Of a DNA stretch of 64,000 nt, positions 22,725-34,779 are shown piece after piece. The stretch is taken from positions 16,042,209 to 16,106,208 of the forward strand of contig NC_135565.1 of the NCBI RefSeq assembly GCF_964340395.1, in the 5' to 3' direction. The number at the start of each line of letters is the position of its first letter. Positions within the stretch are counted from its first letter, which is position 1. The DNA comes from Glandiceps talaboti. Its lineage: Eukaryota; Hemichordata; Enteropneusta; Spengelidae. The notes below the pieces were generated by a model. That model saw only the letters and a program-made list of their open reading frames with translations. It did no database searches and was not told the origin of the DNA. The translations under genes and the position numbers were made by a program.

Positions 22725-23068
22725 GGGAGAACCAGGAGAACCATTTGATTTCGGGGGGGGGGGGGGTATTGCAGCAATTATTCCCCCATCACTGTGACAG
22801 CAATGTTTTTTTCTATTGTCAGTCCTGCAGCAAATTATTTTTTCCATATGCAGAAGCAATACAAATTTTTTTTCCTCGGTTACCAATTTTGTAGCACTGA
22901 CATCGCAACAAATGTTTTTTTTTGATTTCTGTCTCTTGGAACAATTTTTTTTCTCAAGCCATTACAGGATCAAATTATTTTTTTTTCTCCTTCACCTGCC
23001 GAAAATATTTTTTCTTCTCAAAATCCTACTCCCCCTCACCAGAAATCCAAATGGTTCTCCCTTTAATT
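22725..23068. mobile_element. Foldback-type element with GGAGAACCATTTGATTTC ends
   Basis: GGAGAACCATTTGATTTC near 22735-22752 is matched by its near-exact complement, GAAATCCAAATGGTTCTCC, near 23042-23060. A 14-base G-run follows the left repeat, and C-rich sequence precedes the right one. The interior holds several imperfect CAGCAAATTATTTTTT-like units. This is the build of a non-autonomous DNA transposon with internal tandem repeats. It lies in the presumed first intron of SPC24. Confidence 0.65.
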
Positions 23069-23178
23069 GACAATTTAGCAACATTGAAAAATAGCCAGTT
23101 TGTGTGAGAGTATAGTACCGGAAACTAATATAAATTTTATTGTTTTATTTTACCAGTTAAAAAAAATCAGTTACAAAA

Positions 23179-23863
23179 ATGACAGACTATAGATCTGAAG
23201 GTAAAGTGGTTCTACCTGAGATGGCTAATTTATTACAGCAATTAGAACCTGTCAAACAGCTGAAGGCAGTCAACCAACTCCTTAAAGAAGTTCAACTATT
23301 ACAAAGAAAACAACAAGATGATCTGAAGACTGCACTGGTAAAGTACAGCAAGGTATGTGAAGAAAAGGAAGAGAAGATATTAGGTGTGGTAGATGAACTG
23401 AACAAAGTTGAAATGGAAGAAAATGTGATGGAAAAGAAACATGTTGAGGAAGATGGCAATCTTAACACAGCTTCAAAAGAATATTCATATCCTTTTTATG
23501 TATCTAATTTATGTTGCTATGGTTTGGTAACCTTGGTAACAGAAAGGGGAAATATGGTAAAACTGACAGTCTCCTATACAGTGTACCATAATTTTGATTG
23601 GGAATCCTTGTATAAACAGTGTGTACATTTTATTTTGTATTTATTGTATCTTTATTTTAATATGTGTTTTATGTATGGACCCACGTCACTGTAATTTCTC
23701 TATGTGAGATAATAAAAGTTTTCTTGTGTTTTGTATCTTGTATAAACACTTGGGAACTCAGGTAGATTTTACATGTTTATAGTTTGTTACGCATGCCATA
23801 ATGGGGCGCCCTCACACATTGGTCAACCCCTCTCAGAGAGGCCAGTGAGGGTCGAGCGACATA

Positions 23864-23906
<43 letters not shown>

Positions 23907-24969
23907 CACACACACACAAAGTGACACGCACACACACACAGTGACACACATTTTAATATGATGTGAAAGATTTCACCTTAATCCGTAAATACAACAGTCA
24001 TGCAAGCGATAGAAGACACTGGGGAAGAAGGCAGAAGATTGAAAGACTTAAGAAATAATGTTGCTGAGGAAACGACAGAAACAGTACCACAGACTAGGTA
24101 AGATGACATGTCTTTACATATCTTATATTGTGGTATTGTTTATTGCATTGTTGCCATGGTTACTTGGTACATTTATATCTTGGTATTATTTATTTGTTTC
24201 ATTGCCATGGTTAATTAGTGTCTGTGATAATATCTTGTATCATTTTATTTCACAGATTCAAAGTCGACCTTTTCCAGAATTTACTTGGAATACAGTGGAA
24301 TTATGAATGTGCTGACAATGAAATCAAAGGATGTATCCTTTACTTGGTTCAATAGGATGGGAGAGTGAATGTTTATGTGCGCGCACATGTGTGTGTCTGT
24401 GTCTGTGTCTGTGTCTGTCTGTGTGTGTGTGTTTGTTTGTGTCTGTGTCTGTCTGTGTGTGTGTGTGTGTGCATGCATCCTGGTTCCTAGTGGCTGTATA
24501 CAGATTACTACATGACGTGTGTGAGTGTATTAGTATACGTGATTATGTGCATGTGTGGAAGTATGTGCATGTGTTTTCTGTGTCTGTATGTGCATGCATG
24601 TGTGTGTGTGTGTGTGTATGTCAGTCTGTCTGGGTCTGGGTCTGGGTGTGATTGTGTTTATAAATATATCACAGTATATATCCTACAAGCAAGTCACAAA
24701 GTAATCATATAAGTATCATCTTGTCATCCAATGCAACTTGGAAGATGAACAATTGTCTACACAACTCAAAGTGAGCCACCAACGACTAGTCTTAATATGT
24801 ACTAGTTCGTTTTACACTTATTTTGCAATGTTTCCTTAACTTTATGCCAGATGTGTGCACAGGACATGATGTGAGACCATTCTTCCTGAACAAACAACAA
24901 AATTCTGATTTTTTCATCACCAATCATTTATGGGATTTAGTTGAAGCAGCACACAAGGAGAAGGAATAA
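23179..24969 (+). CDS. SPC24: SPC24, NDC80 kinetochore complex subunit
   Basis: SPC24 pairs with SPC25 at the inner end of the NDC80 complex and links it to the centromere. Exon A starts at the ATG at 23179 and encodes an N-terminal coiled coil (QLEPVKQLKAVNQLLKEVQ, then KEEKILGVVDELNKVEME). Its donor is uncertain, roughly 23410-23510. Exons at 23998-24097, 24256-24332 and 24851-24969 (TAA at 24967) join in phase. They encode the globular RWD-like end: FKVDLFQNLLGIQWNYEC, DNEIKG, then GHDVRPFFLN and FFITNHLWDLVEAA. These align with the human C terminus (IEWDYEC, VKG and FISDYLWSLVDTEW). The estimated length of about 170-200 residues fits the family (human 197). The only in-phase donors near the end of exon A are weak, so a small exon may be missing from this model. 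An AATAAATG overlaps the stop codon. Confidence 0.85.
23711..23716 (+). terminator. Possible intronic polyadenylation signal in SPC24
   Basis: AATAAA follows the in-frame stop (about 23692) reached if exon A is read through, and TGTGTTTTGT lies just downstream. A short SPC24 isoform with only the coiled coil is conceivable. This is inference from the motif alone. Confidence 0.3.
23864..23950. repeat. (CA)n microsatellite
   Basis: CA repeats with a few interruptions, in the first coding intron of SPC24. Confidence 0.95.
24383..24656. repeat. (TG)n/(TGTC)n-rich block
   Basis: TGTGTC, TGTT and TG repeats occur at 24390-24471 and again at about 24597-24655, within the last intron of SPC24. Confidence 0.9.
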
Positions 24970-24979
24970 ATGCTGTACT

Positions 24980-24992
24980 TGACCTATGACCT
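24980..24992. promoter_or_regulatory. Perfect DR1-type nuclear receptor motif
   Basis: TGACCTATGACCT is two exact half-sites separated by one base. It is followed by TTTGACA, which extends a second imperfect DR1. It starts 11 bases after the SPC24 stop codon. RXR-partner and HNF4/COUP-TF receptors bind DR1; use here is inference. Confidence 0.4.
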
Positions 24993-25376
24993 TTGACATG
25001 TACATCTTTTAATGGGGTCAAATTGACATAACGGAGAAACCCTTACCATTCCGAATGGAGAGATATTCATAGAATTTTCATTATTTAGAAAAAGTGGGCT
25101 ATGTTTCCTGTTGTGTTATGCACAGGAAACATAGGAAAATATTACACAAGGAAAATATTACAGGCATACATTTCTTGTGAAATGGAGGACTATTAGTTTG
25201 TAGGTTTTTTTTCTATCATGACTCATGAGAAATTTTTCATGGTACACAGGAGAGGAGGAGGAGGGAGAATTAAAGGGGGGTATAAAGGTATACTAAATAT
25301 TGTCTCATTATGCTTTAGTTAACGAACCATCGTATGATAACAATTTTCAAAGACAGATTGCATTTCATTCAGTGCT

Positions 25377-25545
25377 CCAACACTGCCTTACAATACATGA
25401 AACAATTCAGTATAACACTGCCTTACAGTACAGATGTGTTATCATTTTAACACTGCCTTACAATACAGATGTGTTATCCTAAAAATCTTTAAAAGACGAA
25501 ACAATTCAGTCATTGCTATAACACTGCCTTACTATACACGTTTTC
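25377..25545. repeat. Short tandem repeat with AACACTGCCTTAC units
   Basis: AACACTGCCTTACAATACA-like units occur four times with variable spacing (about 35-80 bases), two of them followed by GATGTGTTATC and two near GAAACAATTCAGT. Confidence 0.75.
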
Positions 25546-25689
25546 CATTTTATTAGAATAGATTCAAATATTGTAAGTTTTGCCCTTGAAGTGTTATTTA
25601 TTAAAGTTCTCTAGATGAATTATCAGCAGGAGTCTCATTGTGTGTGCCATTTACTGTTTCCTCTTTGATCTGTATACTATCAGGAAGTA

Positions 25690-26290
25690 CTAGTAACTTA
25701 CATGGCCTGGTGATTTAGAAGGGCGCCACCACACACGTAATAGACATTTTCTTTTGTTTTTTCTTGACGTGGGCTGAGCATTGGGCAAATACTTTCTAGC
25801 TTTAGAGTAGTCTTGTTTACCCAGACTTTTGCCGCCAGGGACATTGCCTACAAGACCTCCCCAAACAAGAGGGAAGTCTGGGGAGGTCTCATAGGCAGAG
25901 CCCCCAGTGTTAGGAGTCTGGTAACCAAGATTAGCGTTAGAGCTATTTATTTAGAAGTGCCCCACTACACATTAATTGGACATTTGGGTTTTTTTTCTCT
26001 TGACATGGGATGTGCAGTTAGTCTGTAATGGCAATAGACTAAGATAAGTGTTGCTCTGCCCTCACCAGCCTACTCTGTAATGTGAAAATGTATGGGGTTG
26101 ACATGCATGAGGTCCCCTGTCATGATTTACCTACAGACTGTACTGACTGGCAAGTCTGTGATGAGGTGAAGTGCGCCACCATACATGAAATAAGCATTCC
26201 CTTTTGTTTTTCCCTCGAGGCGGGTGTGATCGTGTTTTCAAGGATGCATGTATACCAATATTTTTATTTCCTGAGGTGAGCGTTCCCATG
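25690..26290. repeat. Three diverged tandem units of about 220-230 bases
   Basis: GCGCCACCACACACGTAATAGACATT (as separate landmarks GCGCCACCA and AATAGACATT) near 25722 recurs in altered form near 25953 and 26170. Each is followed by TTTTGTTTTT-rich sequence and a CTTGACGTGGG / CTTGACATGGG / CTCGAGGCGGG segment. Confidence 0.65.
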
Positions 26291-26512
26291 TAACAGGATC
26301 GCCAATGAAGACAAATCTGTTAATCTATTCCTACAGACTGATTATCAGATACATCACGTCACTCTGGCACGCAGGTCTCAAGGGTTAACTGATATGTGAT
26401 GGCGTCATGTCAAAGCATACCCTACAGACTACCGCTACACACATCATACAAGAAATTGAGCTTCAGACACAACTTTGCTTATTCTTAAAAACATTATAAA
26501 ATTTTATTGAAG

Positions 26513-29423
26513 GATCTAAAGTTTGAAACATGGTGTAATTGGTTTGTTGGATACTACTGGGATATCTTACACTACACTCTCCTTTCCACATTATCATCAC
26601 CAACTGATTGTGACGACGACAAACCAGCTGGCATGGATTCATTACAGTAAGTATCCCTTAACCCCAAGTAAAATAAGTCTATATGGTAACCCTAAGTTGC
26701 AGTAGAAAGGTAATGCACAGATCATACCAGTATTTCTGCAAAATGGCTACTTGGCAATCTGGTGTCATTGGTAGTGTTACCATGCCAACCACAGAGCTGA
26801 TTAGAACACCCAAAACTAGAAAAAACCAACTGCGTTAAAAAAAAAAATTGAAAGAATTTTAAAATTCATGGGCAAGAATAAATTTTTTTTGCATATGACA
26901 TTATGTAATACTGTTGCTAAAAAGCCAAAACAAGTCCTGGTAAAATCACATGTTTTGGCAAATTTCAATACCTAGCTATGTCAAAATTTCAAATGACAAC
27001 AACAACAAAAAGACAAGACTCCTTATCTTCTATACTAAAAACACAGAGCCTGGATTGCTCCACGTCTCAAACTAACATCTAGTTCTACTTTCTGTCACCC
27101 ATGGTGACAATCTATGTTTATAGCTACATTGTAACCAGTCCTGCTGGTTGGCATGGAAACGAACACCCCAGTTACCAAGGACCATATTTGGTATGAGGAT
27201 GTTGGCATGGAAACTAACATCTGACTTGCCAAAATCCATATATGGTGTGTAGATGTTGGCATGGAAACCAACACCTGACTTGCCAAGGTCCATATATGGT
27301 ATGTGGATGTTGGCATGGAAACTTACACCTTACTTGCCAAGTTCATATTTATGGTATAAGGCTAAGCACTGTACCCTATACACGACTATACGTACTACAT
27401 ACTTGCTGGTAAGGAAATCAACACAATAATTTATAGGTAAGATTTGTTTAAGTGATGAAATGCCGAGTTCAAGGTCTCAACATGTCATAAAAGTTGAAGT
27501 AGTGATCACCACCATAGTTCTGAACACATCTAGTTGAGCTAGAATTGGAATTAGAATACATGGAGAGCTTTTGAATTACAACTAGCCATGGTATGAACAC
27601 ATCAATATTAGTGTAGAAAAAACCAGTCTGAACGCATCACTATTAACATAGACAACCTGTCTATGACATGTTTCATTTTTACAAGCCAAGGTCTATGCAT
27701 CCCTCTAGAAGTATACAGAAGTCTATTCACATCATACACACCAGTCTATATTCACTTGCATATGGTCTATCAATGTATATAGTAGTGTATACTTACTATA
27801 ACTTTGTAGATCAGTCTATACATGCATATAGTAGTATATACTATCGTTGTGTATAGCACTCTATACATATATATAGTATATACTATAGTTGTCTATACAT
27901 GTATATAGTAGTATATACTATAGCTGTGTAGATATAATTGTATAGACCTCTGTATATAGTAGTGTATACAATCTATAGTTGCATAGACCACTATGTATAA
28001 TGGTGTACACTGGTCTATAATTGTGTCTAAACTGTCTATAATTGCATAGACCACTATATATAGTAGTGTATACAATCTATAGTTGCATAGACCACTATGT
28101 ATAATGGTGTACACTGGTCTATAATTGTGTCTAAACTGTCTATAATTGCATAGACCACTATATATAGTGGTGTACACTGGTCTATAATTGTATAACTGTA
28201 TATAGTAGTGTATACAATCTATAGTTGCATATACCACTATGTATAATGGTGTACACTGGTCTATAAGTGTCTAAACTGTCTATAATTGCATAGACCACTG
28301 TATATAGTAATGTATACAATCTATAGTTGTATAGACCACTATGTATAATGGTGTACACTGGTCTATAAGTGTGTCTAAACTGTCTATAATTGTATAGACC
28401 ACTATATATATTAGTGTATACAATCTATAGTTGTATAGACCACTATGTATAATGGTGTATAATTATATAGACCACTGTATATAGACCAGTCTATACTTGT
28501 GCATGAACTGTCTATAATTGTATATACCACAGTATATAACAGACTGTAATTTTATATACCACAGTATATACCAGACTGTAATTTTATATACCACAGTATA
28601 GTGTATATACACTTCAAAAGCTATGTAAACCTTGGCTTTCATTATCCCATTCACATCACATCTAAAGCAGTAACGACTCGAGGTCAAAGGTCACCCCAAA
28701 GGTGCACCAACAAGTCAGTATATACCCATGGATTTGTATGCTGTTAATTTACATCTATTTAGATCAATTCTTGTTATTAGATATTTACAAAAAAGTAGGT
28801 GTTATGTACATTTTTTGTATTTTCAATATTTTTTTTTTTTTAAAAAGCCAAAAAAAAATTTCTGTATACCTTGTAGTGAGTGACTTAACACCCCAATTTA
28901 TAACATCTACATTGTGTATTTTACAATTTTGTTTTGTTTTTTCAAAGATGCAAGGAAAACAGTCCGTATTTGTATTACATTAATTACTACTAACTACAGT
29001 TCAAATGACCTATGAACTATGAACTACGACCTAAGGTCTAGAACAAACTCTATCATGTATACATTATGATCTATGTATGGTCTAGAACAAATACTTATGG
29101 AGTTTACAGAAGAACTTCTAAATATTCTATCATCAAACCAGCACTATCGTAAACAACTTTGCATATTCTGTTCAACTTGTATGGTTTCTGTTGTTTGGTT
29201 CTTAATTTTTTTTTTGTCTTGTCATATTATTTTCTGTGAGAGCATTGGGAGTTTTTTTTTTTATCTATACAGATCGATTCCTGTACTGTGGCATTTATTT
29301 ATACCTTGAACTTGCAGGCACAAGAAAAAAGGCAAAAGTCTAGCAAATACAGACTTCTACACGCACCGTTACATAGAAATTACTACTCCAAGGTTCCTAA
29401 GTATAGCAGGAATATATTACTGA
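26513..29423 (+). CDS. Two candidate exons of an unrecognised plus-strand gene
   Basis: Exon candidate 26513-26646 follows a ttattgaag acceptor and ends at a consensus donor (ACA/GTAAGT). One frame reads as protein: DLKFETWCNWFVGYYWDILH, then YTLLSTLSS, then PTDCDDDKPAGMDSL. It is rich in Trp, Tyr and Cys, which is unlikely for random AT-rich DNA. It ends in phase 2. A second candidate at 29318-29423, after cttgcag, accepts that phase and continues HKKKGKSLANTDFYTHRYIE to a TGA at 29421. A polyadenylation signal follows. In the same exon a different frame is open to 29512 and also looks plausible, so the frame at the second exon is unsure. I recognise no family, and upstream exons were not found. 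Confidence 0.35.
27149..27365. repeat. Tandem repeat of about 54 bases, four units
   Basis: GTTGGCATGGAAAC recurs at about 27149, 27204, 27257 and 27309. Each is followed by AACACCTGACTTGCCAA-like sequence and CCATATATGGTATG. Confidence 0.88.
27690..28610. repeat. AT-rich minisatellite with GGTCTATAATTG units
   Basis: Higher-order units of about 120 bases alternate a CTATAATTGCATAGACCACT block, a TAGTAGTGTATACAATCTA block and an ATAATGGTGTACACTGGTCT block. Many sub-blocks are self-complementary (TATATA, GTATAC, GTGTACAC). The repeat-derived open frames on the minus strand are not genes. It lies inside the intron of the candidate gene at 26513-29423. Confidence 0.9.
28681..28693. promoter_or_regulatory. 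Perfect DR1-type nuclear receptor motif
   Basis: AGGTCAAAGGTCA matches the DR1 consensus exactly, and GGTGCACC follows nearby. It lies at the 3' edge of the AT-rich minisatellite. Confidence 0.4.
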
Positions 29424-29554
29424 CTGACACGACATTGGACATGCTTAGAGTGGGAGTAAAGAACAAACACACAAATACACTGATTACCATAGTTTGTGAT
29501 TACCACACTTAATTACCCATCTATCATTTTACCTCATTCCAAATTTTGACCTTA

Positions 29555-29560
29555 AATAAA
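29555..29560 (+). terminator. Polyadenylation signal AATAAA
   Basis: AATAAA lies about 130 bases after the stop of the candidate terminal exon (29318-29423) and about 45 bases after the alternative stop at 29512. Confidence 0.4.
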
Positions 29561-29699
29561 TGGCTCACTCATAGTTCTACACTGTTGTGTTTGTTGTCAT
29601 ATCTTCTATACTGCGTAGTGGTACTAAATCTCCTAAACACTACCTGATATTACAGCTGTTGCCCATTTGTAAAACACTCTAGCTGGGTTCCATGGCTTT

Positions 29700-31050
29700 C
29701 TGAAGTCTCCCACTTCTGAGAGATTGGTGTAATGACCTTACAGTCACCCACTTGTTCCAAGACAATGGATTTCATGATGCTACAATATCTTCCGTTTGTG
29801 ACCAGTCAGTAAGGGTGATGACTTTACAAAGTCACCCTTTGTGACAAGGCAATGGGTTCTATGAGTTACAAAGTCACCCACTGCATTGTGACCAGTTAGT
29901 CAGTGTCGCTACAGAATCATCTACTGTGACCAGTCAGTCAATCAGTCAGTGCAATGACGCTACAAAGTCAACCAGTGTGACCAGTCAGTCAGTCAGTGCA
30001 ATGACGCTACAAAGTTACAAATTGTGACCAGTCAATCAGTCAGTGCAATGACGCTACAAAGTCAACCAGTGTGACCAGTCAATCAGTCAGTGCAATGATG
30101 CTACAAAGTCACAAATTGTGACCAGTCAATCAGTCAGTGCAATGATGCTACAAAGTCAACCAGTGTGACCAGTCAGTCAGTCAGTGCAATGACGCTACAA
30201 AGTCAACCAGTGTGACCAGTCAGTCAGTCAGTGCAATGACGCTACAAAGTCACAAATTGTGACCAGTCAATCAGTCAGTGCAATGACGCTACAAAGTCAA
30301 CCAGTGTGACCAGTCAGTCAGTCAGTGCAATGACGCTACAAAGTCAACCAGTGTGACCAGTCAGTCAGTCAGTGCAATGACGCTACAAAGTCAACCAGTG
30401 TGACCAGTCAGTCAGTCAGTGCAATGACGCTACAAAGTCAACCAGTGTGACCAGTCAGTCAGTGCAACGACTCTACAAAGTCAACCAGTGTGACCAGTCT
30501 GTCAGTGCAATGACGCTACAAAGTCAACCAGTGTGACCAGTCAGTCAGTGCAATGACGCTACAAAGTCACAAATTGTGACCAGTCAGTCAGTCAGTGCAA
30601 TGACGCTACAAAGTCAACCAGTGTGACCAGTCAGTCAGTCAGTGCAATGACGCTACAAAGTCAACCAGTGTGACCAGTCAGTCAGTGCAATGACTTTCCA
30701 AAGTCAACCAGTGTGACCAGTCAGTCAGTGCAATGACGCTACAAAGTCAACCAGTGTGACCAGTCAGTGAGTGCAATGACGCTACAAAGTCAACCAGTGT
30801 GACCAGTCAGTCAGCCCACTTTCGACTGGGCATTGGGTTAATAACTTTACACATCACCCATTATTTAGCTAAAATGGGTTTGGTGACTTTACAAAGTTAC
30901 CCAACTATAGTAGATCTCTTAAAGTGGGTTTAACGACTTTACAACGTCACCGTCTTTGAGCTCAAGTGGGATTAATAACTGTACAAAGTCATTTAGCTGC
31001 CACCACATGCCAAGTGGGAGACTTCACAAAGTCATCCATTATGACCACAA
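29700..31050. repeat. Minisatellite of about 47-base units (19 core units) with decayed flanks
   Basis: The core at about 29925-30815 contains 19 units built on CAGTGCAATGACGCTACAAAG. Units differ by one CAGT (43 versus 47 bases) and by two alternative joins, AGTCAACCAGTGTGACC and AGTCACAAATTGTGACC. On both sides (29700-29925 and 30815-31050) older units with GACTTTACAAAGTCACCCA persist. Homogeneous centre and decayed edges indicate recent expansion from within an old array. Confidence 0.95.
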
Positions 31051-31527
31051 GAGGGGGCTATAACTAAACCTATAACTAAACAAAATGAGTATTGGCCACT
31101 CAAAGTTGAATGAAAGACAAGCAAATAAATAACTGAATGATGATTCAAACTCTTTTCTTGAAAGTTTTAACAAAAGAACTGAGGTAGCCACTTGTCATTC
31201 ATGTTTGCCATGATTACCATATTCTACATTTCATTCTGATGCTTTGCACATACATACTTTTTAAACAATAAATAACATTCCATTAAAAAGACGACAATTA
31301 AAAGTACAGTGGCCTAGATGGGTCTCTGCATTGTACCATTTCTGAATGGTCCCCACTGGGCCACTGTAAAGCAATCCCTGGCAAGTACTGAGTTAACAAC
31401 AATAAATAGAATAAATACATTCAGAAATTCAGACTGGATATTAAATCTTAAATAAGGACACAAAGGTCAGGCATTTCTGCATTAATAAATAAGTATCAAA
31501 AATATTAGCCCAATTGAGTTACATCTG
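31051..31527. other. Non-coding spacer
   Basis: AT-rich, with a small hairpin-like pair (GGCCTAGATGGG near 31310 and CCCACTGGGCC near 31352). No coding potential. Confidence 0.35.
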
Positions 31528-32196
31528 ACCCCTTCAGTACCAGACAGTGGAAACAACATGAAAAAAGACAAAGTTCACTTCATTGGAATTTCACTGTACA
31601 TAAAATTAATTTTATACAATGTTTTTGATACCAATTCCTACAGAGAGTACTTTAATATGATTTCAGTTCAAAATAAACTTGAGATGTAACAAAAAGTTAC
31701 TGAACAACAAGAATTTTTGTCAACTTATTTTAGGCGGGAAAATCACATCAATTCAACAACGAATATTATTTTTATAATTTCAGTCTAAAATAAAGTTGAC
31801 AAATACAAAATTATTACAGGTAAACAACAATTTTGTCAATTTATTTTAGGCGGGAAATTCACACAATTTTAACATCAATTTAACAAGTGAGTATTATTTT
31901 TATATTTCCGGCCTAAAATGAAGTTGATATGTACCAAAAAGTTACATAATAACAATAATTTTTGTCCACAACTTTTGGCGGGAAAATAACATGATTATTT
32001 TATCACCAATTCACAAAAAAAAATATTACTTCTAAAATTTAAGTCTAAAATGAAGTTGAAATGTCACAAAAATTACACAACATCATGAATTTTTGCCAAC
32101 TTATTTAAGCTGAAAGGTGAAATGTGCCAAAAAAGTTTGCACAAAAATAAGAAGTACTGTTTTTGGCAGAAGACTATTTGGTACTGAAGGGGTTAA
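31528..32196. mobile_element. Possible TTAA-type non-autonomous transposon with internal tandem repeats
   Basis: The left end reads ACCCCTTCAGTACCA (near 31530) and the right end is its inverted copy, TGGTACTGAAGGGGT (near 32180), followed by TAA so that the junction reads TTAA. The interior is four to five imperfect units of about 120 bases marked by TTATTTTAGGCGGGAAA and TCTAAAATAAAGTTGA. TTAA target sites are typical of piggyBac- and Kolobok-type elements. The left flank is not a clean TTAA, so the assignment is tentative. Confidence 0.6.
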
Positions 32197-33326
<1,130 letters not shown>

Positions 33327-33500
33327 CTAGTAGATAGAATACATATAATATGGAATATATACGCTGGTCGTTCTATGTCACGACTGTGTCCATGTCACTG
33401 GTTCTGCTGTGTTTGAAATATGAGTTAAAATGTTCAAAATTGTCATTACTTTCCCTTGCCTTCCTTTGATATTACTGGCATTGGTATAATTATGTTATTC

Positions 33501-33634
33501 TCCAATATTTGTCTTCATTCAGCCAGAAAATATTGCTGACCTAAGGGTGTCACTACTTATCTTGCAACTTGTAGTGACAAAGGCCCCCTTAGGTCACTCA
33601 TATTTTCCTTGGCTGAATGAAGAAAAATATTGGG
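33501..33634. mobile_element. Palindromic MITE, family FB-1, copy 2
   Basis: Ends are TCCAATATTTGTCTTCATTC and the inverted CCCAATATTTTTCTTCATTC. Inner arms contain AGCCA(AG)GAAAATAT and TGACCTAAGGG, around a TTGTCACTACAAG hairpin. The outermost bases (GTTATT / AATAAC) are also complementary, so the terminal repeat may extend further. Confidence 0.88.
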
Positions 33635-33789
33635 AAATAACATCAAAATGTATCAACTTACTGTGAAGTTTGTTACCCTTTAATATCCTCCTGTCTTGTT
33701 ACCATGGCAACGGTTCACAATTATTTCAACATCATGTTACACTACAATGAACAGCAGTTGATGTATTGTTGGTAGTTATAAATTATTCA

Positions 33790-34490
33790 GTAAATAATAA
33801 GAGTTCCCTCAGAGTTGACAGCAATAATGTGGAACAGATTACGTAGATTGATCAATATGACTATTTCAGCCAAACGTTTCCTTTGAGTTGACAGCAATGA
33901 GTTGACAGCACATCACATACACCGATAGCTACAACTATTCCAGCCAAACGTTTCCTGGAGTTGACAGCAATGAGTTGGCAGCACATCACATACGCTGATA
34001 GCTACAGCTATTTCAACCAAACATTTCCTGGAGTTGACAGCAATAATGTAGAGCAAATTATGTAGATTGATCAATATGATTATTTCAGCCAAATGTTTCC
34101 TTTGAGTTGACAGCAATGAGTTGGCAGCACATCACATACGCTGATAGCTACAACTATTTCAGCCAAACGTTTCCTGGAGTTGACAGCAATGAGTTGACAG
34201 CACATCACATACGCTGATAGCTACAACTATTTCAGCCAACATTTCCTATGAGTTGACAGCAATGAGTTGGCAGCACATCACATGCTGATAGCTACAGCTA
34301 TTTCAGCCAAACGTTTCCTGGAGTTGACAGCAATAACGTGGAGCAGATTATGTAGATTGATCAATATGACTATTTCAGCCAAAAGTTTCCTTTGAGTTGA
34401 CAGCAATGAGTTGACAGCACATCGCATATGCTGATAGCTACAACTACTTCAGCCAAACGTTTCCTTTGAGTTGACAGCAATGAGTTGACA
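33790..34490. repeat. Minisatellite of about 75-150-base units
   Basis: The shared core TTTCAGCCAAACGTTTCC plus GAGTTGACAGCAATGAGTTG recurs at least eight times. Units are of two types: one with AGATTGATCAATATGACTA, the other with CACATCACATACGCTGATAG. They alternate irregularly. The array ends in (TA)n at 34494-34516. Confidence 0.9.
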
Positions 34491-34779
34491 GCATATATAT
34501 ATATATATATATATATAGTATATAGTACTTTGAGGCAGTGAAGAATCGTTAGACGAGATGATAGACAGAATCACAAGTAGATAGACTCGTACTGGTATGC
34601 CATTCAGGTACAGAAGTTTCACTTCTTTACATTTTTAATCTGGTTATGAACTGATGATTGTCATGCCGCGTTTCTCTTCAGCGAAGATGTGTTTTTTCAG
34701 CCTCTGAGCTAGTGTCAAATAGGTTATATCATGAAGAAGTGCTGAGAGCATATAGTTCAAAAGACAGTGTTCTGAGAGT

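Noticed and set aside
24690-24775. Possible SPC24 exon reading CNLEDEQLSTQLK with a GTGAGC donor
   Set aside because: Its phases fit neither neighbour, whereas exons 24256-24332 and 24851-24969 join directly in phase with the expected residues.
27893-28237. Repetitive Tyr-rich frame of 114 residues
   Set aside because: It follows the 120-base minisatellite period and has no start context, splice sites or domain.
29925-30815. CRISPR-like array (regular repeats)
   Set aside because: There are no unique spacers; unit boundaries slide and the host is a eukaryote. It is a minisatellite.
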